Shown here one piece after another: positions 1-12,892 of a DNA stretch of 64,000 nucleotides. Position numbers and translations under genes: made by a program. This DNA is from Siderastrea siderea (Eukaryota; Cnidaria; Anthozoa; Scleractinia; Rhizangiidae), in assembly GCA_964030785.1 (NCBI GenBank), contig OZ034969.1, positions 74,213,770 through 74,277,769 on the forward strand. The letters are read 5' to 3'. Below the pieces are notes generated by a model. It saw only the letters and a program-made list of their open reading frames with translations, did no database searches and was not told the DNA's origin. Numbering within the stretch: the first letter of the stretch is position 1; each line of letters begins with the position of its first letter.

Positions 1-2773
1 TTGGGTACAGGGAATGAGTCGAGAAGAGACTGAGACAATTCAGTGTGTGAGGCAATTTCCAATACTAAGCCTGCCACAAAATTAAATAATGGGAAATGAA
101 GGTCACATATTTTCATTGCCTTTCAATAATAAAAATGATTATATAACTTATGCCATAAATTCAAATTAAACCTACCTCACCAAGACTGTGCTGCAAAAGG
201 GTCAATTATACAGTGTTATGTGTGGTATGTGAGATTTCATATTATATGGTCCTCTTAAAATAACAGGAGGAGGGTCAACAAGAAGAGGGGTACAAATCTG
301 CTTGAAATGTGTGGTTTTTTTAATTTATAAGAGGACCACATAAATCAAATGCAGTGGAAGCAGAGTGACTTGCAATAAAAATTATCAATGGTGAGCTGAA
401 CTGCTTCCTTTTATTTGACGAAACATGTTGTACACGAGGAATTTATAAATATTGCTATATCTATCTCTGATTAACTAAAACGTCTTGTCTCGTCGTCGGT
501 CAAGACAGTTCCTTTCATTGTTATCCCTTCAAACTCTATGGTGAACATCCAGTTTGAGAAACGTATGTGCATGTGGTTTCCAAAAAAACGGAAATGTAAA
601 CAAAACGTAGCACAGTTATACGTTGTAGATCTCGGATGCTTTTAGGTAATAGTGGACAGATGCATAGAGCAATAGTTTTGTGGACGAAATATTGAAAACC
701 TTCTTTATCTCGATCTTTAATCTTGAATTGCCATAATTGCTACTAGCATAACTAATCCAACAGTGGCAGAAGTTACATATATCAACGCCACAGTCAAATA
801 CTGCGGCTTTTCCGAGAAACAGCTCTGTCATGCGGGTTGAATCAAATTCTTACCCGAGTCGAACACGGTTCAAATGAGTCCGCTTCTCTCCTTAATTCGT
901 TTCCTTTTGAGAAACGACACACACATGCTCTTACTGTGCGAATCCTGCCCTTGTAGCTTACAATCCTGGGCCCACGAGTCACTCCAAAGTAATTTCTCTT
1001 CTAGAAACCCTCTTGTCAGCCATAACACTCTTGTCTTCTGCGCGATTTGTGACGACACATCCTTGTAATGCGATCGTTTTGGCTGAGCGCAAAATGGAGA
1101 CACTTTTCGGGTGCCAAATTCGAACTTTGCGGCTGGAAAAATATCCCATGCAAAGGGTTCTACTCAGCAAAACTTACATATTTAGACTGAGGGAGTCATA
1201 AACTATTATATTTAGGAGAAAAAGTTTTTAGTTCATAGGCACTTTTAACTGGGCCAAAGTATCTCTGGTTGGAAAGAGACTTTGGCCAAAAGAAACATTA
1301 ATTTAAAAACAACGCAACGATTTTGGATAAAGTAATTCAAAAGAAGAAGCTTACATTTACGTTCAAATCACGGCTCTGCCAACGGGACATATACCACCGC
1401 CAGGAGCTGCATGGATGGCCCACTCAAGTCAGTACCCAAAGCCGGTAAAGTTCTTCGCCACAAGACAAGTTATTTTTTTAGTTTAACGTTTTAAGTGCAA
1501 ACCAGAGATTAACAGAAGTTTATATTTTAGACTGTAATTTGGGAATTGGCTGCTTGTTGTGTGATTTTTAGGGACACGTTTTTCTTTCCGGCCATTGTTG
1601 CCACGACCAATTAATTTCCACTTATTTATTTATTTATTTATTTTTAACCCTTGAAGCTTGCACTGATGTCGTATGATATTTCAAGGTCATTAAATATAAA
1701 TCAAAAGTATCAAGGCTTCAAAAGACAAGAAAGCTGACAGAACAGCTATGCGCACGTTCAGCAGCAGAAGAGTAAACACTTTAAAACTCTGTAAAGATGA
1801 TAGTAATCTGTTTGTAAAAGATCAACGTGAATCTGTAGAATTTGAATATTAGCTGTTGTTCTTTTTAAAGAACTTATACCAGTCAAGGGGTACAATGATT
1901 GTCCAGTAGGGCTTTCGGGGCTATGTTGCTATGTAATTTGCCTGTTGATAGATTTGGAACATTACACCAATCATGGAATTAAATTTCTTGCCCTTACTTG
2001 TAGTCAGAAAATTCAGAAGTGGCATAGAAAGGGCACAAATGTTTCAAAGTATACTGAGCTATGTCATGTGCCTCTGTCTTAGCTCAGAAATGTGCGGTCA
2101 TCCAGGAAAAAGGACATAGGACACTTTATTTAACGTGGAAATATACTTAGCCATACGGCTAATTTACAGATATCCCACGACTAATGTTAAGTTAAAAATT
2201 AAGATCAAAATAAATCATTGGACTATTCACGTACAAAAGGAAGGACGGACACTTCAATTGGCCAAGCCACACCAAAATAATTGTAGGGAAGAAGTTGGTT
2301 GAAACGTGATACCAATGAAAGGATATCTAGAATTCGAATGGAGTTCAAGAAACTGGAATTTAAGTGTTCAGAGCCATACCTATAACCAGCCTAAAATTAT
2401 AATATTATTATCGATGGTTGAAAAACAAGGGTTGCAGGAAGTAGGGGCCCACTCATGGCTGTATCTGCCAACCATCTACTTCAGAGCAATTTTAAAATGC
2501 CAATGACTGGAGCAACTATTGATTTTTCACAGTCTTATCATCCTACAAAAAATAATTTGCTCCTTACTGAGACCAAAGAGACCAAACAAGTAATGAAAAT
2601 CAATGTCATCACTCTTCAGTTCATTGATTGATAATATCAAGTGTTTCCTTCAAACACAAAAGTTTGGATTCATCAAATGAGCTGATAAGGTAGATTGGCC
2701 ACCGTAAAGCTTTCAATCTCTTTACTTACTTTATCAACTCAGTTGATAAATCCAAAATTTTGTACTTCACGTC

Positions 2774-2809
<36 letters not shown>

Positions 2810-4647
2810 ACCCCCTTGTTTCCTTCAAACAGTTCATAATTGTTAAGCACTGTATAAGGAGTTTGGCATAGGTGCTTGTTGAGTTATATGAGATGATATG
2901 GGATTAAGGGTAATTATTGGCTTTTTCCTTCTAATTATCCTGTTACAAAACCTGCTAAAATTTAAGTATTAGATGGAAGTAATGAAGTGCCCTGAATGTT
3001 TGTTAATCATCTCTGCTGCTACTCAATACGGCATATCATGTGTTCAAGTATCGTGTCAACTGGGCATCACTGTCTTGTGATTCTTTGGGACCAACAGGTT
3101 TCTTGATGAAGTTAACAATGTGTAGAATTATTTGAAGATAGAATTATGTTCATTAACAATGTGTGCTAGTGCAATCCCAACAAATTCTGAGGAGATCAAC
3201 TCTTCAAGAAGGCCAACATTTGTTCAAGATTGACCAGTCACGAATTCTGACTGGCTAATTCGAAGAGTAACAGTATCAAACTTTAGACCAAAAGCACTTT
3301 CATGATACTGACAGTTGACCTTCAGTGGTGACCTGTTGTGAGGTAATCCCTTTTCATGACACAAAGCCCTTGTCAATCAAAACCACCTTTTCTTTAGGGC
3401 AGTAAGTTTTTCTTCCGAGATTGATCCTAGGATAGCATCAGAACACTTGCACAAGGCCCAATAAAGGATTGAGCAAACTAGGTCTCCATATTGTCTCCAA
3501 GAATTCCACAGTCAGCATAATTAGCTTTTTCTCCAAGAATTCCACAGTCCCAGTGTCAAACCACAGCCTTACTAAATAGAACACAGCTTAGGGAGCCGCC
3601 ATTTTTATTTTCGTGCGTCCGGATAAATACACATTGGTAGCGAGGCTCTCTCTTTTTGAAACTAAGCAATACATGAATTAATCACTTTAATCTCTTCAGA
3701 GATCTGAGCAATCAGAAAAAGAAAGGTAAAATAAGTTGGACAGTTTTAGGGATCAAACTCGTGCCGAGAATCTTCTCGGTGTTCAAAATGGCGGGGAAGA
3801 GAAGACCCTTTTCTGTAGATCACGTGACAGAATCTCCATCTACAGTCAAACTTTTATAACCTTAGCGAAACTGACTGCTTTATATTAGTTAACCCTTTGA
3901 AACAGGTTCCACTAGATAAAAAGAGAAATCAACGGAAGCAAAATTTGACTTGGCGGTACAAAAGCACAAGAAGATTTGCCTAAAAAGCGTTTGATACATG
4001 GCGAAAAGAAATGGAGATACTTTTTGTACTTTTATCGCATCCTTTTACAAAATGACTGTTTAATAAAGGTGAAGTCATAAAAGGCAAAATGTCGGAGTTA
4101 CAGAAGAATTCGGGCCACTTAATACAGGATGATCTGCATCTTGAAACGTGTAATAGTCGAAAGGGGCCAGTGTTAATCAACAGCAGCTATTGGCTGGTGT
4201 CTTCACAGTAAAAATTTTACGTTAATATCCAGTTTTCAGTTGTTTGCCTAACAGAAAACACTTCATTTTACCCCTTAAAGGAACTTCAATAGTAGGGTAG
4301 CTTCAGTAGCTTCAGTAGGGTCTGTTGTTAAGAAAATTTACGCTTGTAAGCATCCGGTTGCCTAGCACCAACAAATACCTGTAAAAACATTAACCGCCCA
4401 GCACGTACCAATATCGCATTTCTTAACACTAGTAGACTCAAACTTTGTACATCTATTGATTGTATTACTTTTGGTACTGTAGTGCTTACTGTAGTGGTAA
4501 AAATTGAAATTTTAAGCTCGTATAAATTATTGTGCGATTATTGAAAGAAAATAAGCCGAACGTAAGTTAGTTGTCACGAGTCATACCGCCCAAGCTGTCT
4601 GCGAATCCATGTACAACGAGAATACACACCTCATTCTCCGAATGTCT
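1..4647. other. Host flank, no recognisable gene
   Basis: No reading frame here carries a domain I recognise, and the longest open frames are under 80 codons. Small structures only: an imperfect inverted repeat around TGGTCCTCTTA (243-345) that could form a ~100-bp hairpin, a TTTA microsatellite at 1621-1645, and a 20-bp direct repeat starting at 3494 and 3530. Best read as intergenic or intronic animal DNA. Confidence 0.6.
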
Positions 4648-5066
4648 ACATGTCGGGGGCACCCAACGAGAAACTTTTAGCAAAATACTTGAGATATCAT
4701 TTTCTGCTTTCTTAGATTGTTTCAGAGCTTTTTAAAGGCATATTTGTGTAAGCTAATACAGATTGATCTGTTCGGCGTTCTTAGCTGAAAATTTAGGCCG
4801 CAGAAAATTTTAGGAATCAGAATCCTATCCGCCGAATTTCCGAGCTGCTGACGGCTCTCCGAAAATGCTAGCTGACCTTTTTTGCACTCTAAACGACATA
4901 TTTGTCCCTATGAAAACAACAGTCCTTTTGTTACGAAAGTGCGAGGTGATGTTTCGCCAAAGAAAATTCTCTAGCTTTCACCGCAACTGAATCCGAATAT
5001 CTCAGACGATTTTAGGCCTTCCGAACAGATATTTCCCGAACAAACCGTTGGGTGCCCCTGACATGT
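4648..5066. mobile_element. MITE-like inverted-repeat element, 419 bp
   Basis: The ends are near-perfect inverted repeats of about 20 bp, with the core GGGGCACCCAACG at the left (4655-4667) and its complement at the right (5047-5059). The interior has no coding potential. Size and structure fit a non-autonomous DNA transposon. A related end (GGCCCCTGACA) occurs near 6688. I cannot assign a superfamily, and the target duplication is unclear because the flanks continue the palindrome (TACATGT). Confidence 0.55.
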
Positions 5067-6974
5067 ATTGCAACCAAACTATAATTACTAAAAAATACTA
5101 CATTGACTTTTTTTTATTTCAGTCCTTAACAGGCAGTCAAAAAAAGAATTTCAGTCACCTTTTACTGATTTGCTTCGCAAAATGCCACGACAAACTGTTA
5201 TATGTGTATATTTATCCTTTTCGATAACCAAATATGTTATCGACGAATCGTGAGATAGTTAACGAGTTTTCGTTAAAAGAATTAATCACCGTTCTCGTTC
5301 AGCGACGATACATTTAACAATGTTCTTTCTTGTTAACAGAACAGAAATTTGTTTACCAATTTAGCGCTCATTTTACACGGTATTGGTTTAACGCAGAGGA
5401 GTCCTTTTAACCAACTAGCAGTGGCACCACAAAGACTGTTGATTTGGCTCATTTCACCGATAATGGTTTTTGTTGCATTTACTTGTATAAATGCTTGCTC
5501 TGACGATACATATAAATTTCCAGCGCTTTCTCTCTGGTAGAGTTCTGGCGGACTTCAGGCAGTATTTTCTTTCGTAATGTTCCATTGAAAACAGCGAACA
5601 CTTCAAGCAAATGTATGGTTGACTGGCTTGGAGTGTTAAAACAACATTGTTTTGGAATGGACGATATCGTGATCGACGCCATTTTAACTTAATCCGTAAA
5701 ACATCTATTCACTTTCCACGGTGTAAAACCTCAAAACCTTCATTTATTGTGCAAAAAATATTGGGAAACAAAAACTATCAATGGATGAAACCACGTCTGA
5801 TTGGTACATGTGAATGGAAATACACCAGGATTTTGCCCACTTGCACCAACAACAAACATTTTATGACTAGAACTAGCAGTCAGTAACACTTTCTTTACAG
5901 TTATTTTCATCGCCGTGAGTGTATCATGCACGCAAAAAGGAAATGTGCCATTTTAACCTCAAAACCAGCTCTGAAAATACGATCCATTAAAACGTTTACG
6001 TCAAATTTTAGGCTAGAGTGAACAATATTCATAAGCTGCATTCATAGAAAACGTACTGAAAATGCTAGAGTAATATCTTGCTAAATAAAGAAGGATATGT
6101 CAATGGAGAGATTTGACAGGGATTTTTATGGAAGAATGCTTCTCAGCGGTGGTGCATCATCTGTACAAATTTCCATTTCTTAGGCTCCATGAATGATAAA
6201 ACTGTGAATAAGTTTTTAAGTTCCTTTCTCGAAAGGTTTGAAGAATTTCTCGTTTGAAATCAAGCATGACCAGGCCGCTTTCCAGGATGCATGCATGCCT
6301 AGATTTCATTTACTCATCGCATCTGTGGTTCCCTCATAACAAAGACATTTTAAAAACCACGAGCACTTACCATGTGGAGTAAACTGCCAGAAGTCCATAA
6401 AATACTGTTTATGAGTAAACCAATACTGCTTAATTGCTTTGCCAGCGATGTATTATTACCCAAGGTCGTATAGTTTAAAACTGGCCACCGGCTATTCATT
6501 TGAATCTCCTGACCGCAAACCAATCATAGAAATACCCGCACTTGAAAATATTTATATTCAATTTAAATTAGCGAACAACGTGGCTAGACTTCAGAACTGT
6601 GGAATAACCTATACCCATTTGGTTTCTAACCAGGGCTGATAAAAGTATAAATACAAGAAGTTTATTTCCATTCTTCGTTAAACGACGGCCCCTGACAAGT
6701 ATTCTTTTTTTAATTTTTGCAACGTCAATGAAAATTAATATTTATCAAGGAAATTTTACTCGGTCTAAATTGCAGACACATCGACATCTCTAATTTTGGG
6801 GAAAATAGCGAGAAGATACAAAGAAATTGTTACAAACTTACCTTGAACATGGATTTTATCTTAGCTGCAGATCTAGAAAGAAACAATGAAAGCGTTTAAT
6901 CCTGAACAAAACATTGCAAAAGATATGTTATTGAATTTTGAAAAGCTGAAGAATGTTTCTTTGAACTTCGCATC
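5067..6974. other. Host flank, nothing recognised
   Basis: Short open frames only (under 80 codons), on both strands, with no recognisable domain. No long repeat detected by eye. Confidence 0.5.
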
Positions 6975-7784
6975 CTTTCATTAGCAGTTACATTTAATCA
7001 GCCATTTACATAATGTAATCCAAATTGCAGACAAACGGACGACCACATTTGTCGTCACATCACCACCAAGACAAACTTGTAGTTTAAACCTATATTTTGA
7101 GCAAGAGACGACGAAAAGTTCATTTGGCTATGGCTTGCATGCATGTGCCTTTCCTTTACACTCTGAACGTGACCTGTTTAATTTAGAAGCAGAGCCGGGC
7201 AGAGAATACGTCAAAAAGAAAAAAGAAACAAAAAAGACAGCGGGGCGTATAACTAAGCATTTTATGCTTTGAATAATTACATATTCCACCGGTAGTATTG
7301 TTTTGCTTTGCGAATTCGTGAGGACAGCGTTACTTTGCAATCACCTAACATTGTTTTCGATGGAAGGACCTTAAATTAGGTATAGGAGGCTGGTGCCATA
7401 AAGGCGTACCTTTTCTCTCGAAATTTCCTCTTTTTACCCTTTCACTAGCAGTAACATTAAATCAGTCATTTACAAGTTACATCTAGCAGTTACTTTCTTA
7501 AATCAGTCATTTACAATATAATCCAAATTGCAGACAAACGGACGACTGCATTTGTCGTCATGTCGACAGCAAGACAAACTTGTGGTTAAACCTCAATTTT
7601 AAGCAATAGACAGCGAAACGTTTATTTGGCTATCGCTTGCATGCGCTTGCCTTTGCCTTTGCGCTCTGAACACGGCCTGTTGAGTTAAAAGTAGATGCAG
7701 AGAATACGTCAAAGAAAAACAAAAAAGACAGTAGGGCGCATAACTAAGCATTTTATGCTTTGAATAATATCATATTCCACTGGC
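6975..7784. repeat. Diverged direct duplication (two ~320-350-bp copies)
   Basis: Copy one (about 6975-7293) and copy two (about 7439-7784) share blocks in the same order: TCCAAATTGCAGACAAACGG, then TTTGTCGTCA, then TTGGCTAT, and finally AACTAAGCATTTTATGC. They differ by many substitutions and small indels, so the duplication is old. No coding potential is evident. Confidence 0.65.
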
Positions 7785-8520
7785 ACTTTGGAAATGTCAA
7801 ATTTTAACATTAGGCTTTGAAGGTATTGGCAACCGAAAATAAATTTAGCTAACCATGCTATTTGCCCTTACCATAAACATTTAGCCCCTGATGAATACTC
7901 TCGGAAACTCAACAGTGCTGTCTGGTCTGTACGTACCGCGGATATACAAAAACGAAACGCGTTGAAACGAAACGCACAGGCCGGTGCGTTGAGAAAATGT
8001 ACTAGCGCGTTGACAACGCTTTGGCAACGCGTTTAATGGTTCGCTTATTTCTGAGCGGTACTGTAGTACAATGTATCATGTAGTTCAGCTGGAGTGCAGA
8101 AGGTCAGGGGTTTGACTTAAGTCAGGGATTATTTACTATAAATGTTCTGCTTGCTATACGCAACATGTTGAGCACATTTCTAAAACTTTTTAAAATATGT
8201 TTCATCCTGGTTACTCCGCCATCTTCAAAAATATATTTATTTTGGTTAATACATGACCAATCTCTGTAGTTATTTACAATATTTAGCATGGTGTTTGTTT
8301 CAGTGACTGTTCAATATTGTAGTCACACTCTAATCTACATGAAGTATTCATGTCTTAATAATTCAAGCAGCTATCACCAAGGAGATATTGCCTTGATATG
8401 ACATGAATCCATGACAAAGTTCAACAACTCCAAACTCTGTGTATGTAATTCTGTCATAATCCCTGAAGAACAGCCTACGACCTAAAGCCTAATTACATGT
8501 TACAGGTACTACCGGTATGT
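7785..8520. other. Host flank, nothing firm
   Basis: No gene is seen. A possible Pol III A box (TAGTTCAGCTGG at 8081) is followed about 27 bp later by a poor B box, which may be a remnant of a tRNA-derived SINE. GCGTTG-rich short repeats occur at 7960-8035. Confidence 0.4.
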
Positions 8521-8927
8521 TTAAGGACGGTGCCTCCTTTTGTTACTGCGCATACGTTCTTCGTATCTCTTGATATTTGGGTTTCTTAAGGAATTTGCCC
8601 CCTAATACAAGGATAAATGTATTTTTGCGCAGTTTATGGCTATGTGGAAAAAGCAGATCTTAGTAAGGGCTATCAGAATCTAAAAAGAAAATTGGGTGTA
8701 ACCACGCATGTTTCAGAGATAATCAAGCTTAAATTTGGAAAGAAATTGCCATACATTCTTCGTATTTTAACGCTTTTTAGAACTATGGTCGCTTAATTAT
8801 CTCTGAAAAATGAGTGGATACCCACATTTTTCCTTTTTGGACTCCAACAACCCTTGCTAAGATCTATTTTCCCCCATATTCATAACCTTTACAAAAATAC
8901 ATCTCTATTAGGAGGCACCGTCCTTAA
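8521..8927. mobile_element. MITE with TTAA ends
   Basis: Terminal inverted repeats read TTAAGGACGGTGCCTCCT at the left and AGGAGGCACCGTCCTTAA at the right, an 18-bp perfect match including the TTAA at each outer edge. The 407-bp element has an AT-rich non-coding interior with further imperfect self-complementarity. TTAA target duplications are typical of piggyBac-type transposases, so this is probably a non-autonomous piggyBac-like MITE. That family assignment is inferred from target and size only. Confidence 0.8.
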
Positions 8928-9916
8928 ATAAAACAGATCTAAGCAATACAAATTGAAGTCCTCATTGCAATACAAATCCTCATTGCAATGAGGATTATAA
9001 TGTATACAGGGTTTTCAATAAGGGCCGGCAGCCGGCGAAACTCACCAGCTATTCCACATGAACTCACCGCCTATTTGATTGAGAAATTACCTCACATTTT
9101 ACAACTAACATGAGAAACATTCGCCACCAAACAAGAGCCTTGAATCGGCCAAGATTTATTCATGAAAATCAAAAAGGATCTTGCCTGAATTCTGAGTAAT
9201 TTCAGCGGCGATTTGTGTTTCGTGTTCTGTCCAAATACCCTAATTCTTGCTTCAGAATGCTTGAAATGGATCCTAAGAGGCCCAAAGTTTCAAAATTTTC
9301 CAGGGGAGCATACCCCCGGACCCTCCTAGAATCTCGCGCCTTCGCCGCAAGTAGTTCATTCTCCGCCTACTCCTAAAATTTTGCCACCTACTCAGATTCC
9401 TATTGAAAACCCTGGTATATGTTTGAGTAACTTATCTGATCAAGTGTGATGCATTTCTTTGCCATGTACAATGTGCATCAATAAACTGTTTTGCTGTAGA
9501 GCTGGGAGTACATACAATGTGTACATATGTCGACCCTGATGAAAAATATTCTGATTAATACAACTTTGGCTCATAAACAATAAATTTATTTACCACTAAT
9601 ATTAAGCTAAGGTGAACGTAAACCATACTCTAATTTTATCTACACCACAGTACGTGACACGACGTGTAGTACAGTACTTTACAGATCCTAGGAGATTGTT
9701 GAAGGAGCAATGTAGAGGTATGAGGTTCAACTTTCACTGAAATTTAACTTCTAGCATGTAACTAAACAGTGTCAGTCATCTAGCCCAGTTGATTGTGTTA
9801 CAGAATTTTCAATAATTTTGCAATCAAAACAAGAATTTGAAAAATTAGCTTGATGCAAAAGATGTTCAGTAAGTTTAATTAATATTTGGTTCATGCCAGT
9901 GGTGCAAAGAACTCCC
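8928..9916. other. Host flank, nothing recognised
   Basis: No coding region is recognised. There is a short palindrome around CCTCATTGCAATGAGG (8980-8996) and otherwise unremarkable AT-rich sequence. Confidence 0.5.
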
Positions 9917-11100
9917 TTAGTGTGCTATTCGTGTGAATGTCTTGGCGGCGGAAGTTGGCGAGCGAAGCGGGCCAGCGAGAAGAATGGGGCGAGGAAAAGT
10001 GAGCCTGCACGAAAGCCATTGAATTTTGAATTCTCTGCGTTAGTCAATGAACACAGCATTCTGATTGGTTTGAAATGACACATAATGACAGACTTCATTA
10101 TTGTGACAAATAGCAAGCAAGGTGGTGTTATTGTTTGTCACTTTTCTTGATTACTCAGACTGCGAACAGTCTCTTTCTTCTCCTTATTTTAGTGAGAAGA
10201 AAAAAAGGACGACTGCTCGCAGTGTGTTGGTTTTTCAATCGATTCAATTTCTTAACGTGACTCGGCTGGTTGCGTTTGGTTAGCTATTGCAGTGTTGTAT
10301 TTTTTTTGGGAATATCAGCCATGTTTGTTCCGGTTATTGCACACTGGTTTTAGTGTGTGGTAGTTTTCAAGCCTCTCTTCTTGGGATCTCCGTAATGACA
10401 GGAAATGTAACATTTTATTTGACCATGCAATGGGCATTATCTTGCAGTCATTGTTACACTGAGTTCGGTTATTTGTTATTGTGGGAAGATGGTATCGCTT
10501 GTTCCTGGTTACAGATGTTTGCAATGCATAATGTAAGGTGAAGTCTTCTGCGGTAGCGGCTCGATACTCTTTGTAATTTCAAGTTTCATGTCCCTGGAGT
10601 TCGATACACTGTATACTGATTTCGAATAGAACACATTTTTAAAACGGAGACTTTGGAAAAAGTCCTTCGTCCTATTTTATGTGGTGCGGGACTTTGTCGC
10701 TCGCTCCACTGCTTTGCGGCCTAAAAAGCTAGCTCTGCTCGCTTTACGGCTTTTGTGCTCTGAAACTCGTGAGGTCGACTCGTGGCAAGTCTAATTTAAA
10801 CGCTGCAAAAATTGTCAAATGTGTTTATAGTTTTCTTTTGCGCTATTCCGGCACATTCATAAAGAACTCGATCCTTTTGAGTGTGAAAATCTGCTGTTGT
10901 GTTTGTTTAAATTTTTCTTCGCTTGCTGATTGGTTGGATATTTGACGCCGTGACAGTTAATGACTTGTCACTTCACAGGGGCGGAATTTAAAATTCAACG
11001 GCTTTCGTGCAGGCTCACTTTTCCTCGCCCCATTCTTCTCGCCGGCACGCTTCATTCACCGACTTCCACCACCAAGATACTCACATGAATAGCACACTAA
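9917..11100. mobile_element. Inverted-repeat DNA element, ~1.2 kb
   Basis: The left end TTAGTGTGCTATTC is matched by GAATAGCACACTAA at 11087-11100. Further in, the arms stay complementary: a block containing GAGCCTGCACGAAAGCC near 9999 is mirrored near 11010, along with the GGGCGAGGAAAAGTGAG block. Arms are about 110-150 bp with mismatches. The interior has no recognisable transposase, so it looks non-autonomous. No target duplication is obvious. Confidence 0.6.
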
Positions 11101-12737
11101 GTGAGCCTGCTTGCAGGCTAACTAGAGTCAGTTCCACACACTGTACACAGGGCACTAAATTGCGCCTAATACAGTCGCCAATGTGCCTAAATTTTCCACA
11201 TTGGCAAACAAATCCTGAAAATTAGTCGCCAAATTGGTGACAAGAATTCTTCACCACACCCTACCCAAAGACCATGTTAATTTTTCAGTTATAAAATAGG
11301 GTTGGAAGGCCTGCATGACTCCTACTTCAGAACTTAGTACACTACATCTTATATATCTCAGTCTTTCAACCAATACTGCTTCTTGCATTTTTGTAGTGGG
11401 TTTAGTTTGGAGGATTTTCAAATGGTGACTAAATTGAGCATTTATTTACAACTTTGATGTCACATTTCCAAGACTTTGATTTTGAGGTCACATTGATCTT
11501 TCTCAGATCACTATATGATGAAGTTCAGTTAATAATCTGCAACGTGATGAGTTTCTTTCCTGATGATTGTAATGCCCGGCCCAGCTTAATAATTTATTGT
11601 GTTTAATTCTGTTGCAGGATGCTGTGTTTTGCATTACAGAGTGTGATCTAAAGACCCCTTTCGTCAAAAAATTGAAGTCTTAGCATTTTTAAAGCTATGC
11701 AACGTGTAGTAGATGGCTAACTCTGCTTCAGTCAAACATGTGTCTTAAACCCCTCTTGAAAATGTGAGTTTCGTGTCTTGGGGTTTTATATGCCCACATG
11801 ATAAATCATTGCTCAGTATCTAGGCACACATTGGACATTCACAAATGCTGGGGAACAAACTGATGAATCTGGTAACGTCTTTAAAATTGTTGATTGCAAT
11901 GAAGGAGACTTTTAGAAATGCACAAAATTCCACCTTAAGCCACTGGAGCATTGTCAAATGCAAATGGGAAAGACCTGAAGTTGCTATTATTCTAATTTTA
12001 TCAAATCATGTTGTTACATATCAGGACCTTTGATTTAAAAAATCAATAACATATTTAAATCACACAAAACGTTTAAGAACTCACTCTTTCTAAATTGGCA
12101 AATGTATGTTTTCATTTCAAGTTCAATCGCCTTTGACTGGTCATTGAAGGATAATTTAGGCTTTTAATGCATTCAATTTAATGTGCTCACATATCTGAGA
12201 GAAACTGAATTGTTGGTTAGCGTGTAGGCAGCATGGAATTACCTACAACTGAACTTATTATGAAAAGTGTAAGTCACTCTGCTAAGAGCAAACGCCGCGT
12301 GGTTTTGAATTCGCTATTACTTTTTACCAGTGAGAACACTGTCCTCCCTGGGGGCAATTTTACTGAACAGCGGCCCTTTTGATTTCTCTTCCTTGAAGAA
12401 TTGCATCATTTATACACTGTATTAGGCTTGTTACATTCACTTGGCAGAATGTCGCAAAGAAGGGAACTTTTGTTTAAAGGTCAAATAAACCAAAATTTCG
12501 ACATTTTTTTCTTTCAATCCAATTTACTTGTTATGTGTTGATTTGGTATCAAATAAACATATTCTGAAGTTTCAAGTCAATTGGACTTAGGATCGCAGAG
12601 ATAGTTTTTGGCCTTCATAATCGTAGAGTGGTCGGGAAAGTTGTCAGTAAATTGTCGGAAATAAACACCAGTGACGTCACTGTTGGGGAGCGGGAAAATT
12701 GCGGGGATTCGAAGTGTGAGGACTTGAGCGGAAAGTC
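11101..12737. other. Host flank, nothing recognised
   Basis: No domain-bearing reading frame and no clear repeat seen. AT-rich with scattered stops in all frames. Confidence 0.5.
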
Positions 12738-12892
12738 ATGGTGTTTTGTGCTGCTATAAGAGTAAAGAAAGTAATTTAAAGTTTCCAGAAGATCCAAAAC
12801 TGCCTCAAGAATAACTCGAAGAATGAAAGGAGGATCGTTTCAACCCACAAAACACTGATTCACGCGTCTGTGCAAACCAGTTTACACCACAG
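12738..12892 (+). pseudogene. Degenerate THAP zinc-finger domain
   Basis: From the ATG at 12738 the forward strand encodes a decayed THAP-like DNA-binding domain. It has a start resembling Met-Val-x-Cys, a LKFPEDPKLPQ segment (the FP.DP signature of THAP domains), then RFNPQNTDSRVCANQF, which matches the Ser-x-Val/Ile-Cys-x-x-His/Gln-Phe region. The frame is lost between the first and second blocks, and two in-frame stops (TAA, TGA) follow LPQE where the conserved Trp region is expected. CAGGTAACC at its end resembles a splice donor. THAP domains occur in host regulators and in P-element-type transposases. Either a dead exon or a transposon remnant. Confidence 0.5.

Noticed and set aside
8081..8130. 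Possible tRNA-derived SINE (A box TAGTTCAGCTGG)
   Set aside because: The B box is weak, no acceptor stem can be drawn and no poly-A or terminator follows, so it is only mentioned.
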